A stretch of 64,000 bases of DNA from Acanthosepion pharaonis (lineage: Eukaryota > Mollusca > Cephalopoda > Sepiida > Sepiidae): assembly GCA_903632075.3 (NCBI GenBank), contig CAHIKZ030000805.1:609501-673500 (forward strand), read 5' to 3'. The number at the start of each line of letters is the position of its first letter. The first letter of the stretch is position 1. The notes beneath the pieces are model-generated. The model searched no databases, had not been told where the DNA came from, and saw only the letters and a program-made list of their open reading frames with translations. Of the stretch, positions 11,975-22,134 are shown piece after piece. A program made the position numbers and the translations under genes.

Positions 11975-13242
11975 TGTAGAAATAAAATCTATTGATTTTA
12001 TGTCTTACTACAAGACACTTATATAAAATTACACTAAGTAGGATAAAAATAATTTTTCTGATTCTATTTTCCTTAGTTGGCTTCTCTTGAGGAATTGGTT
12101 TAAAGACAGGACTTTAGTCAATGTTATTCTTCCTGATAAGAATCTGAGAAGATAACAAAACTTTTTGGATACTCTAAAACAGAAACCAGTCTTCTGGTTG
12201 ATATTAAAAAAGCTTCAATCAGTTTACAAGGATGATGGGAGGGAAAAAGGTTCCTCACAATTCAAATCATTTTAAGTAAGTATTTTCTTTGATCTTCTGT
12301 CAATAAAACTTTTTTTTTTTTCTTCTTTTTCATTTTATAAACATTTCTAATGTTTCTGTTTATGCTCATTCCTATCGTTAATCTTTTCATTGTAATTTAA
12401 CAATCCCATTAGTCATATTACTTTATAACATTACAACTGGGATCATTTTAGAAAGTTCACAAGTTAATGATATTTTTCAGTTTCTATCATGTTATGGAAA
12501 AGCACCTTTTCTTTTCATTTTGAAATTAAAGATTTTAAAATTAGGGTAATAATGTTCCCAATCAAATCAGTCATCAGTAATAATTATGTAATTTCACTGA
12601 TTAAAATGTTTAATTAAATGTAAGTGCAAACTTGAATCTCTAAAATGCTAATAATTCTGATTATCTATCAAATTGGAAAAGAACTGGTGGAACTCATTTT
12701 CTTTGCCAGTAAAACCTGCTTACATGGGTGTGACTGATTAATTCATAGACTGCTTATTACCTTATTAACTATTATTTTTTATCTATTGTTTTTGACTAGA
12801 TATCAGTCATTGACCGTAAACAGTGGGAATAAAGCAAAGTTCATTTGCAGCTCTAATTGCAAATAACTTTAATTTACAGTACTTTAAATTTTATTTTCTG
12901 AGTAATATTTTCTTACAGTATCTTCTTTTTTTTTTTTTTTTTTTTTGTTCATTTGAAGCAAGAGGTTTAACCAGAATGCAATTTAAGAGGCTTTTTCACT
13001 TATACTAAAATATTCTCTAAAAAAATTTGTATTAACAATTATCAGTTGTGGAAAGAATGAATAATAACCTCAGCAAAATGACTACTTGTTTTACAGTAGG
13101 CTAAAGATTATCCTTTTTTTAATGTTTCTTTTTGTATAAATTGATTTACTGTTGTTAACAAATCAAAGCATTGTATTTGATTAGCAAGTAAGTTTTGATT
13201 TTATTAATATTTTATTGTCTGATTTTTTTTATGACTGATCAG
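11975..13242. other. AT-rich DNA, nothing recognisable
   Basis: T-runs at 12310 and 12927 and stop-rich frames; no element or exon could be supported. Confidence 0.4.
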
Positions 13243-13590
13243 GCTATTTAAAGCCAGGAAATTTTTTTTTTTTAGATTCTAAGAACTATTTTTGAGATAA
13301 TGGTTTTACTGATACAACTTCTACTAATTAACCCATAGCTGGAGGAAGAAGAGGTAGATTCATACATTTTACATGGACATTTACATATAAGTGAAATTAA
13401 CTAACCTGACTGGAATTGGAACTTGGCTCTCCGATTTCCAATTCCTAGCATTTATCTATTACACCATCCTCACATCCGAGATAGGGCATCTTGTTTTCCC
13501 AAGGAGTCATCCATCTATATGCTGATCAAGATCGACATTGCTTAACTTCAGTGATCATACCAATATTTCAATATAATATGGCCATAAGCC
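13243..13590 (-). mobile_element. Composite 5S-tRNA SINE, minus strand, near full length
   Basis: On the minus strand: 5S-like start GGCTTATGGCCATATTA, central TCACTGAAGTTAAGCAATG, box-C region TATAGATGGATGACTCC, tRNA-like GATGGTGTAATAGATAAATG, B-box-like AGTTCCAATTCC, and 3' end GGCTTTAAATAGCC. It contains both the 5S and the tRNA-like promoter regions. Confidence 0.83.
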
Positions 13591-13837
13591 TCTGATAATG
13601 TTTTCTTTCATTTGACATAATTTCTAAATTAGCTTTTGTATTGACATATAACAAAGTCCTCCTTCGAGTTTGGGACTTAGCCACTTAATTATCAAAGAAG
13701 AAAGCATGATAACTTGATAAAAGAATTGTTACCATAATGCATTCTCTCAGAAAATATTCCTTGATAATTGATATTTTTAATTCTTGACAAAAATAGCCAG
13801 TTACTGATATAAATGACTCAAAAGTAATAGGTATTAC

Positions 13838-14232
13838 TTACACTATTTACATTCTTCAGACTGTTGTCCTCATCTTTGTTGCCATATTCACAATGTTTAA
13901 GGCCGTTGTATACTCTGACCATCTTCAGGTTATTGAAATTTCGAACTGAACCCTTCATTTCGTCCAACAGGGTAGACTGTTCTAGTTCCACGTGCCATAC
14001 CTCTTCCGGATGTCTCCTTTTAATTCAACTCTCCAAGTTTTTGTTCATCACTGCAGTAGTCAGATATTGAACTCACAACTCTTTGTGTCAGGTCACTGGA
14101 TCCAACCAATGCTTTTATTCACTGGGCCATGTGTCCTTGAGGAAGATGGCCGGAGTGTACAACGTCTGAAACGTCATGAATATAGCAACAAAAATGAGGA
14201 AAACAATCCAAAGAATGTAGTGTAAATAATTA
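13838..14232 (-). mobile_element. tRNA-promoter element with inverted terminal arms (relative of 21374-21739)
   Basis: The left arm (TTTACATTCTTCAGACTGTT ...) and right arm (... CAAAGAATGTAGTGTAAAT) are diverged inverted copies of each other. Between them, on the minus strand, is a tRNA-like stretch (TGGCCCAGTGAATAAAAGC; later GAGTTCAATATC) and GGGTTCAGTTCGAAATTT. Both arms carry a GAAGATGG-type hairpin motif. The architecture matches the better preserved element at 21.4 kb in the opposite orientation. Confidence 0.7.
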
Positions 14233-14272
14233 CAATACCTTATCTTATACATATAGACAGTAATAGGTATGT

Positions 14273-14278
<6 letters not shown>

Positions 14279-14308
<30 letters not shown>
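14279..14308. repeat. (TA)n microsatellite
   Basis: Pure TA dinucleotides lying between the inverted-arm element and the LINE fragment that follows. Confidence 0.9.
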
Positions 14309-14311
<3 letters not shown>

Positions 14312-14312
<1 letters not shown>

Positions 14313-14790
14313 TGCACTGTCCTCGTGCCATATGTGATATAAAATGGGGTGACAGGGTCAAGAATAGTGCAATACTAAAGAAATGTAACAGAATCACACG
14401 CATTGAAAACATTCTAGCAAAGATACGACTTAGGTGGGCTGGTCACGTTGTTAGAATGGATGAGCATAGGCTTCCAAAGAAGGTGCTGTATGAACAACTA
14501 CCAAATTCCAAGCGTTCGGTTGGGCGTCCACTATTCCGCTACAAAGACAACTTGAAACGTCTCAACTTTTATCTGAAAATTTGGGAAGCTCAAGCATCAA
14601 ACCGAAAGGAGTGGCGTAAGACGTGTTTCATTAGGTTAAAAGAGTTTTGAATACAGTAGACGGAAGCACCATATCAGCTTCGTCAAGCTCTGAAGCAGAC
14701 GCCATCAACATCCTGCTTTAACAAATTTCATCTGTGTGGTTTTGTCGCCTGTAGCAAGGCTGGGCTAGTATCACACTTAAGAAAGCACAA
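14312..14790 (+). pseudogene. Non-LTR retrotransposon C-terminus with terminal zinc finger
   Basis: An open frame of 112 codons reads IRLRWAGHVVRMDEHRLPKK, then SKRSVGRPLFRYKDNLKRL, the classic region after the reverse transcriptase palm/thumb in LINE-type elements. Past the TGA at 14648 and a TAG four codons later, the same frame continues with KFHLCGFVACSKAGLVSHLR, a C-X4-C-X7-H-X3-H finger (Cys codon at 14735), and stops. A zinc finger at the end of this ORF is seen in several animal LINE families. The two in-frame stops make it a recent pseudogene, or an example of readthrough; decay is likelier. Confidence 0.75.
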
Positions 14791-14880
14791 ATGAAATACG
14801 TCTTTCTCTTACCTGATTTTCTTTCTGCTAGTGTAAAACGAAAGGCACCATCCAATGCTGACCCTCGATAGGAGAGTCCA

Positions 14881-14883
<3 letters not shown>

Positions 14884-14918
<35 letters not shown>
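14884..14918. repeat. (TA)n microsatellite at a LINE 3' end
   Basis: Directly follows GATAGGAGAGTCCACCA, about 95 bp after the LINE fragment's terminal zinc finger. The array may have been seeded by the element's 3' terminus. Confidence 0.85.
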
Positions 14919-14921
<3 letters not shown>

Positions 14922-15238
14922 GCTGAAATCAGTGTCTAGACAGCAATACATTAATGTTAACTTTAGTACAAGTTTATATTCAGTCATGAAACTCTAATCT
15001 TGTAAGAAAATGATTACTTTGTGTCTTCTCTTTGCTAATGATGTTTTCCTGATTACAAAAAATCATTGTATTGAAATGTGTAGAAAATTCTAAAATTGTA
15101 ATACGTTGAGATTAACTCACACTTCAAATTACTTGAGTTAATTTTGATCAAGTCAAAAGATTTTTTATGTAACTCTGACACTTGAAAAAAATTGAATTTT
15201 TAAACATTAAATTAGGATTCATTGATTTGTTATCAGCC

Positions 15239-15530
15239 TTTTGCAGGTTAAACCTGAAAAAAAAATCAATCGATTTGAAAAGTATTTTTAGATTGTAATA
15301 ATTATTTTTTTATTGAGATTTATTGATACAAGCTCTGATAATTAACCTATGGTAGATTCATACCTTTCCCAAGGGTATTTGCACATAAGTGAATATAAGA
15401 AACCCAATTGGAATTTGGTTCTCCAGTTAACAATTTCAAACCATTATCCATTATACCGCCCGCACATCCAAGTTTATAGTATCTGATATTCCTAAGTGGT
15501 CACCCATCCACGTACTGACAAGGCTTGACG
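15239..15530 (-). mobile_element. Composite 5S-tRNA SINE, minus strand, 5' truncated
   Basis: Minus strand: 5S box-C region (GTCAGTACGTGGATGGGTG), the tRNA-like GGCGGTATAATGGATAATG, and the family 3' region. The 5S head is cut after AAGCCTTGTC, where a second partial SINE abuts. Confidence 0.78.
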
Positions 15531-15670
15531 TAAGTGAATATATCAAACCCAATTGGAAATCGGCTCTCTGAGTTCCAATTCCAAACCATTAGAAATTACT
15601 CGACTCGGATTTCCAAGCTTACAGCAGCTGATATTCTCAAGTGGTCACAAATCTACGTACTGGCCAGGCC
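15531..15670 (-). mobile_element. Partial second 5S-tRNA SINE copy abutting the previous one
   Basis: Repeats the middle of the same SINE (CCCAATTGGAAATCGGCTCT, then TCAAGTGGTCACAAATCTAC). The copies lie head to tail, suggesting nested insertion or a local duplication. Confidence 0.7.
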
Positions 15671-16332
15671 TTTGATAATCGTATGAAAATCATGTTTCAA
15701 CTTGATTATTGAATTAGGACATAAATTTCTCATTAGCAATAAAGATAATGGTTCATATAATGTGGTCGCATATCAAATTTTTAAACACATTTCTCTGAAT
15801 TGAAAAAAAAGTAACTTGTTTTAATTTTTTTTTTTTTTATTAAGTGCTTGAATTTGAATCTTGCCCTGCATTCTAAGTGTACTGTATCTGTCGACATATT
15901 GCCTGTTTTCTATCTCAAAATGAAATTTATAATAGATTCTACTAGGAATTATCTGTATGAAAAGCTGAGTATTGAAATACTCAAGAATTCTGTGAAGGTG
16001 ACATTGGACAACTTCTCAATAGATGATGTTCATTTTTGATTGTCTTATGTGATCCTAGCAAGATCAGTTGACAATGGTAATATTTCCTTATGTCAAAACC
16101 TTTAATGAACACTCAATATTGGACATTTAACAAAAGAAAAAGCAACTGAAAATACTCTTAACATGTCTAAACTATCTTATAAACATCAGGCAATCAAAAT
16201 GATATGAATAAATATAAAACAAATTTTGATGTTTACAGTAAATAAAAAAAATAATTTGGTATTCGATGGAAAAGGTAAAGTAGAAGCAAAAAGTAGGACT
16301 TGGAAAATTAATGCTTTTTCTTTAATGTGAAA

Positions 16333-16605
16333 ACGAGGGTGGAGTAATGGATAGTGGCTCGGATTGAGGAATCAGAGAGCCGAGTTCGAATTTCAGTCGA
16401 ATCCATTACATTCACTTACGTGCTAATACCCCTGGGAAAGGTATGAATCCTCTTCTCCCTCCAGCTATGGGTAAATAACAGGATAGACCTTGGATGGCAA
16501 CTGGTCTACCGCAGAAAGAAATGGCAACCTACTGCGGGGAAAAAAAATCTGACTCGTCAGTCATGTATCGAAAGATACATGATCGCCTACGTGTGTTGCC
16601 TTGGA
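16333..16605 (+). mobile_element. tRNA-derived SINE, plus strand, type with GATACATGA tail
   Basis: A-box-like GGTGGAGTAATGGATAGTGG and B-box-like GAGTTCGAATTTC, then CTCCAGCTATGGGTAAATA and CGCAGAAAGAAATGGCAACC, and a tail with the palindrome CATGTATCGAAAGATACATG. The same order occurs on the minus strand at 29319-29634 and 46981-47283. Octopus tRNA-derived SINEs (OR1/OR2) are known; I cannot say which type this is. Confidence 0.85.
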
Positions 16606-16755
16606 ACATTAAAAAGCAAGCTGTTCTTGTATATTATTACTACTGTAGTGAGTATCATCATTACTGGATGTTCTAAACTTGTGCCTGGTTAAACTTGGTA
16701 AATATTGATTGAGCTGTCCAATTTTTATTTAAAATATAATAAATGGTATTTATTT

Positions 16756-16982
16756 CTCATTGGTTGTGCGCGTGTAGAATCAGTATGCCGAGTTCAAATT
16801 CCAGTCGAGACCGTTGATTTCGATTGTTTCGCACAGATACCCTTGCGAAAAATATGAAACACCTTTTCTTTTCCCTCCGTCAGATACGGGTTAAATAGCA
16901 GGAGAGAGTGGACGCTTTTGAGTTGGTTGGCAACCAGTCTAGGAGAAGGATACCTCTGAATTAAAAACTTGTTTGGCATGAG
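16756..16982 (+). mobile_element. tRNA-derived SINE, plus strand, diverged type
   Basis: B-box-like GAGTTCAAATTCCAGTCGAG, then GATACCCTTGCGAAAAATAT, GGGTTAAATAGCAGGAGAG and TTGGCAACCAGTCTAGGAGA. Related to the copies at 19.5-20.1 kb. Confidence 0.72.
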
Positions 16983-17319
16983 GTCAGCAGTTCCATCTCG
17001 TAAAAAACTGACTTTCTACGGTAACCACAGCAGCGACATTAGCTATGACCCATTGAGTGAAGATAAAACGTCTTTTTCTCATTATAAAAAGGCAAATTAA
17101 TTGGTTATATATGTAGGGTGTCAACAGGTTGAATAATACGAAGAGGTGTTGAAAAATTATCGGCCTTATGAAGAAACACTTCAAAACAACCTGGGAAAGT
17201 TTAACAAACATACTCGCAAAAAAGATCGGTTTTTCATTAAACATCACTATGATTGTATGCCCCAACGGCAATTTTTATTGTTTTAAAAAGCTACTTTTAG
17301 AACTTTAATAAAAAAAAAA

Positions 17320-17710
17320 AAACCCTATTGAAATTGTATTTATACATTTTTTTCTCGGTTCTCAACCTATTTTAGTGAATTTATGTGATTAGAGCAAATG
17401 AAACAAATGAGCAGAAAATGTTTTGTTTTTTGTTTTTTTTTGTGGTGGGGAAATTTATAATTACAATTACTCGTCGTTATGTGTTAATTTAAATTTTATT
17501 GTTCACAATAACTTTTATAAATTTATGAATAAAAAAAGGATGTTTTCATAGTTATTTCTTTATAATATGGTAAATGATAAATGTTGCATTGTAGTTGTTT
17601 TATATATTTTTATAAACTTGTAAATATAAAATTATTCTTGTAAATAAACAATATAATGTTTAACATTTTTGTTGTGAATTCTCGAGAAAAAATGTTTGTA
17701 AACTTTCACG
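17320..17710 (+). mobile_element. AT-rich repeat related to the 52-kb long-TIR element
   Basis: Shares AAATTTATGAATAAAAAAAGG, ATGGTAAATGATAAATGTTG and TAAATTATTCTTGTAAATAA-type strings with 52240-52440, in the same order and orientation. I could not define its ends. It lacks the 241-bp mariner-type insertion found in the 52-kb copy, so it serves as an empty-site comparison. Confidence 0.55.
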
Positions 17711-17867
17711 GCAAAACCCAGTGTCAACAGAAAAACCCTCTTTTTGCTATACTAGGTTTCTTTTTTTTTTTTTTTTTGTACGGGTAACAGTGTCAAAATC
17801 TGTTTGGTCAGATTGAGGATGTGTTTCAGAACTTTTCAGTACTCGTATATTTTAGATTTTCGTAATA

Positions 17868-18037
17868 CAGTGTAACCCGGATATAAGAGAGTTGTCGGGA
17901 CCAGAGAAGAAGTCTCTTATATCCGGGTTTCTCTTATATCCGGGTTTGGTCTATTTTATATACCTTAACACAGGCTCTAATTTGGGACCAGAGAAAATCT
18001 CTCTTATATTCGGGTCTCTTATATCCGGGTTACACTG
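17868..18037. mobile_element. 170-bp TIR MITE, pogo/Tigger type
   Basis: Ends are CAGTGTAACCCGGATATAAG and, inverted, CTTATATCCGGGTTACACTG. TA lies immediately outside both ends (17866-17867 and 18038-18039), the target duplication of Tc1/mariner/pogo elements. Further internal CTCTTATATCCGGGTTT blocks give a hairpin-prone structure. It is non-autonomous and well preserved, so probably young. Confidence 0.88.
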
Positions 18038-18989
18038 TATAAAGAAAGTAAGCTGTACGTTTGGCTTCGACATATTTTACGTTGAAGCTAGACTTGACAA
18101 TCGAACAAATCGGTGAAAAAAAGAGTCGAGATTTCTAGTCAAAATAGTTTCGGCTTAGTTTTAGTTTTTCTCCAATAATAATGTGCCTACAGTCAATGGC
18201 TAAGGGAAATTATATAAGACTTTTTTTTATTTAAAATTCTAGATTAAATTTTAATCAGCATTGTCAGTCGTCGGTAATTTTGTGCTTAAAAGTCAAAGAA
18301 CGATGTTCAAGCACTCCCACCCTTCATTGGATAATGATAAAACGTTTGTTATATATATAATAAGGGCATGGCAGACAGTAATTGACATATCCTCATTTAA
18401 AATCTGTTTTTGTATTTATTCATCACTTTAGGGTATACATTCCAAAAACTCACAATTAAATCCTAAGTCAAATGCATTTTCTGTAAAGCTTCAGATTAAT
18501 TAGTAAGACTAAGAAAGCTTGTCATAAAAAGCCATTAAAATTAGATTTGATTGTTCCATGTGTATTGCTTATCCTTCTCCGACGTCTACTTGTGTCTATC
18601 TCCCTCCCTCCCTCTCTCACACATACACACAGTGTATATATCTGAAGAATCAATATACTGACCCGCTTTCTGTTTTAGTCAGATCAATTTAAACAATTTA
18701 TCATCTTAAGCTTGTGTTTGTTTTTGTTGTTTTAACTCAAAATAGAGAAACGAGAACTAAAAGATAAAAAGTTTGAGGTTTCATCAAAATAATTATAAGA
18801 TTACTTAAAATCAAAGAATTTCAAGAGAATATTTACCATAACAGCAATCTAAATATTTATGAGGCTCGCTAATAGAGTGAAGAAGGGGGGAGGTGTTCTT
18901 GCGTTTGTCTGAATAGACACTAGTTTCTAGAACCGGAGGGATATACTCAACTCCCAAGCAAGTCTTCGAATAAATGTTTAGTAGTCAAC
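18038..18989. other. No gene or element recognised
   Basis: AT-rich, with a CT/CA-rich patch near 18595-18640. Confidence 0.4.
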
Positions 18990-19200
18990 AGAACTGATGT
19001 ATTTTTGCATGATGACGTTACAGTTACCCGGAATCAGAGAACTAGGTTCAAGTTTCAACTGAGATTGTTTGACCACTTTATATTCATGACGTTGGGAATA
19101 AATCAACTCCTCTCTGCACCTCACCATAGCGCTGATACCTTGGCAAAAGACTTTGTCACTGACATGCCACGATGAATAAAGTGTGGGTACCGGCTCAAGC
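18990..19200 (+). mobile_element. Diverged tRNA-derived SINE fragment
   Basis: GAACTAGGTTCAAGTTTCAA resembles the SINE B box and its 3' flank, followed by a diverged body. Weaker than the neighbouring copies. Confidence 0.5.
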
Positions 19201-19547
19201 AATAATAGCTAAAAATTAATGCCCCACCTTTTTTTTTAATCAATCACAACAAAGACCCATGAGACAAGAAACGTTACTTTTAATTCACATCTAAGATTTA
19301 ATACAGCTTTATGTAGGCGCAAATGTTCGGGTTTTTAGACGAACAAAATAAACGAATATTTTAATAGAAACTGGTTCGGTACTTGTCGTTTCGCTGATAG
19401 ACAGACGATCAAATTTCAAATGTAAATTGTTTGTCATTTAAAGTATCACAATTATTAGAAAATAAAAACAGATGTCATAAAAATGACATTAAAGGACCGC
19501 ACATCTCAACCCCGCGCTTTGCTTTTCCTTCTCTTCCACTTCTTACT

Positions 19548-19768
19548 ATTATGCCGGTATCTCGATCTCCTTAACTTTCACGCTAATGCCATCAGGAAAG
19601 GCATGAGCCTATTCTCCTGCTAATTATGGGTTAAATAACAGAATAGACTGAGCTGTCTGACGTTGAATGGCAACCTGTTTAGGGGAAGAACTCGTGTGAA
19701 TTCAAACTGTGGAGAAGGCAATGGGGAAACTACTCCACTATCGTTGTAAGAAGTCAATGCATTTTCGA
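19548..19768 (+). mobile_element. tRNA-derived SINE body, 5' truncated
   Basis: Contains GCCATCAGGAAAGGCATGAG, AATTATGGGTTAAATAACAG and GGAGAAGGCAATGGGGAAAC. The tRNA-like head is missing. First of two copies in tandem. Confidence 0.72.
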
Positions 19769-19805
19769 GGTAATAAAGAAAATGTATCTGTGGATGTACA
19801 GATCG

Positions 19806-20072
19806 TGTAACTGATATAGGTGCAGAATGTGGAATCGACGATCCGAGTTCAAATTCCGGGCAAGTCTGCTGCGTTCATTTTCGCATAAATGCCCTTGAGG
19901 AAGGCATGAAATCATTTAATCTTCGACCTCCCACTCCAGTAATGAGCTAAATAGTTGGATAGACTAAACCCTGTATCCTTGGTTGGCAACCAGACTAAGA
20001 GAATGAAATCTCTGAATTCCAAAACGTGGAGAAGGCAATGGTAAACCACTTCATTATATTTTCCAAGAATGT
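19806..20072 (+). mobile_element. tRNA-derived SINE, plus strand
   Basis: B-box-like GAGTTCAAATTCCGGGCAAG, GCCCTTGAGGAAGGCATGAA, TTGGCAACCAGACTAAGAGA and GAGAAGGCAATGGTAAACCA. It has the same 3' module as the copy just upstream. Confidence 0.8.
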
Positions 20073-20122
20073 ATAGTTATTCATAGATAATACACGATCG
20101 TCTTTAAGGGACATTGCATTAA

Positions 20123-20123
<1 letters not shown>

Positions 20124-20163
<40 letters not shown>
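20124..20163. repeat. (TA)n microsatellite
   Basis: TA run followed by a short GA run; no coding meaning. Confidence 0.9.
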
Positions 20164-20167
<4 letters not shown>

Positions 20168-20444
20168 AGAGAGAGATAGATGATTCCAATTCAGAAAGAC
20201 CACAGATTGGGCTAATACTATACTCGGATCCTGGGTAGAAATCCACAACGATCTTACATAAAAAAAAATGTCGAGTAATATTATAGATTTCTACGGCTCC
20301 ATCAATCATCTTAATCATTTGTTCGATGTGTTCTGTTAGTGCTCTTTGTATACAAAATTCTCACTTAACAAATACGGTTTCTTATGTCCTTGCTTTTCTC
20401 TTTACGAGTTAATTGCATTACTTACTTGAACGCAAACTTTGTTA

Positions 20445-20860
20445 TTTTTTTTAATCATTTCACCCTAAGCAAGGCGATAACGTCACTAAGGCCCAGTGGG
20501 GTTACTGAGAGTGTAAGTGAATGAGAAGACTTTAGTGAGAAGAAAGGACAATAAAAGAACAGAATTCAGGAAGACATAAGATTGCAATTAGCGCCGCATT
20601 TAAATTTTTGAAGATCGTAGACGACCGGGAAGGGAGTTCCACAGGCGGGAAGAGAAACTATGAAAATAGAACTAACTGTTGCATCTTGCTAATTGCCAAT
20701 CTAGTAGCACGTTTACATTTATGTAGTCGAAGTACCAAAGAGAAAAGCTCATGAGAACAATTGCCATGAAAATATTCGTATAAAAGGCAGAGCGAAGCCA
20801 CGTTAGGTCGGTGCAAAAATGACGCCAAATCAGGATCGATTACAGACCCTCTTAAGCTTG
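20445..20860 (-). mobile_element. Non-LTR retrotransposon 3' end (27.5-kb family), minus strand
   Basis: Minus strand shows the family's C-terminal region (a counterpart of CLFYKYFHGNCSDEL, the conserved 'FHNNCS/FHGNCSDEL' string) and the conserved 3' UTR ending CTTAGGGTGAAATGATTAAA. Same family as 27475-29237, 31080-31600, 38040-39350 and 40140-40410. Confidence 0.72.
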
Positions 20861-21373
20861 AGTTACTTTTGTAGAAATGAATCTAATCTTATAACTTTAG
20901 CGGGTAGGAGGCATTGAGTTTTCTGTATCGAGGAGCTAATCGTTAAAAACATTAATCTCTTTGTCATTCTTCCCAGCGTTTGTCTTTTTAATCCTTTTAA
21001 TTCTAATTCGGATAACTGGATGATAATAAACTCATGTCCTATTTATCTGCATTTCCTAATCATTAAATGTTGTGACGAACAAAGTAAAAATATTGTTTAT
21101 TCATATGTCTATGTGGTGGTGCCTTGTGACTTAAACACTTACGTATTTTCAACCGGTGTTCAAGCCCTGGTAAAAAGCTAGAACCTAGAAGACAAATTTT
21201 CTAGGTTTTACACGCGCTCGCTAGTTAGGTTATCAAAACAGTATTTTCCTTGGCCAATTATATTTCTCTAACATTCGAGATCATACTGTACTAAGTGCAA
21301 TAAAATCTATACAAAATATTAAGTCCTGGCAAGAAAGTAGACTGTCTATATTTCTGAGATGAGGTATTATATA

Positions 21374-21739
21374 CATTATTTACATTATTCGGACTAATGT
21401 CCTCATCTTTGTCGCCATATTTATCACAACGTTTCGTGTCATGGCACAGTGGATAAAGGCGTTGGTTAGATCCAGTGACAGGACCCAAAGAGTGTGAGTT
21501 CAATACCCGGTTATGGCAGTGGAGAACTTTCAGAGGGAAATTAGCAGGAGATAACTGATAACTGACATCCATCAAAAACATGGCACGTGGACCTAGAACA
21601 GTCTACCTCAGTGAGCGAAATAAAGGGTTCAGTTCGAAATTCCAACCACCTGAAGAAGGCCGGAGCGTACAACGGCCGAAACGTTGTGATAAATATGGCG
21701 ACAAAGATGAGGACATTAGTCCGAATAATGTAAATAATG
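21374..21739 (+). mobile_element. Element with tRNA-like promoter between 63-bp perfect inverted repeats
   Basis: Left arm 21374-21436 and right arm 21677-21739 are perfect reverse complements by my base-by-base reading. Next to the left arm is a tRNA-like unit: A-box-like TGGCACAGTGGATAAAG at 21441 and B-box-like GAGTTCAATACCC about 50 bp later, the layout of a Pol III type 2 promoter. The remainder includes GGGTTCAGTTCGAAATTCC and, next to the right arm, CTGAAGAAGGCCGG...CGGCCGAAACG, a hairpin motif. No transposase is encoded. Both strands therefore translate to the same spurious peptide (YGDKDEDISPNNVNN). SINE-like and MITE-like traits are combined. Confidence 0.82.
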
Positions 21740-21794
21740 AAGAAAGTAGACTTCAGTTCTTCTGGCAAAAGAATCACAAATAACTGTAACAAAT

Positions 21795-22050
21795 AACAGA
21801 ATTCAAATCACTTGAGGATCAGCAGCAACAACTAAAATGGATAGCACATGTAACTCGAAAGGAAAAAAATGACACTGTCAAGATGTTAACAATCCACACT
21901 ACTACAAATAGAAGTTTAGGAAGGAAACCTCCATTCATACTGGAAAGAACGATAACAGCTACTGGGCTTGAGAAACCTGTTTTCTTAAAAATTTGTTTAA
22001 AGAAAAGATTTTATAAATTTCAATTTAGAATTGCTGTGCAATCTAAATGA
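21795..22050 (+). pseudogene. Non-LTR retrotransposon C-terminal fragment
   Basis: One frame reads SLEDQQQQLKWIAHVTRKEN, then MLTIHTTTNRSLGRKPPFIL and GLEKPVFLKICLKKRFYKFQ, ending in a stop at 22048. The 'L-x-W-x-A-H-V-x-R' and 'G-R-K/R' strings are typical of the region after the reverse transcriptase core. A minus-strand relative is at 30640-30990. Confidence 0.6.
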
Positions 22051-22134
22051 TTTTATTATAGAAATGATGTGAAAAGGAAGAAAATGTATTGTGGTCAAGA
22101 ATTAAAGCTGTCGTTAGTGATGGAATAAAACTGA

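Noticed and set aside
21291..21783. Overlapping ORFs on both strands sharing the peptide YGDKDEDISPNNVNN
   Set aside because: The shared peptide results from the 63-bp perfect inverted repeat read on each strand, not from related genes.
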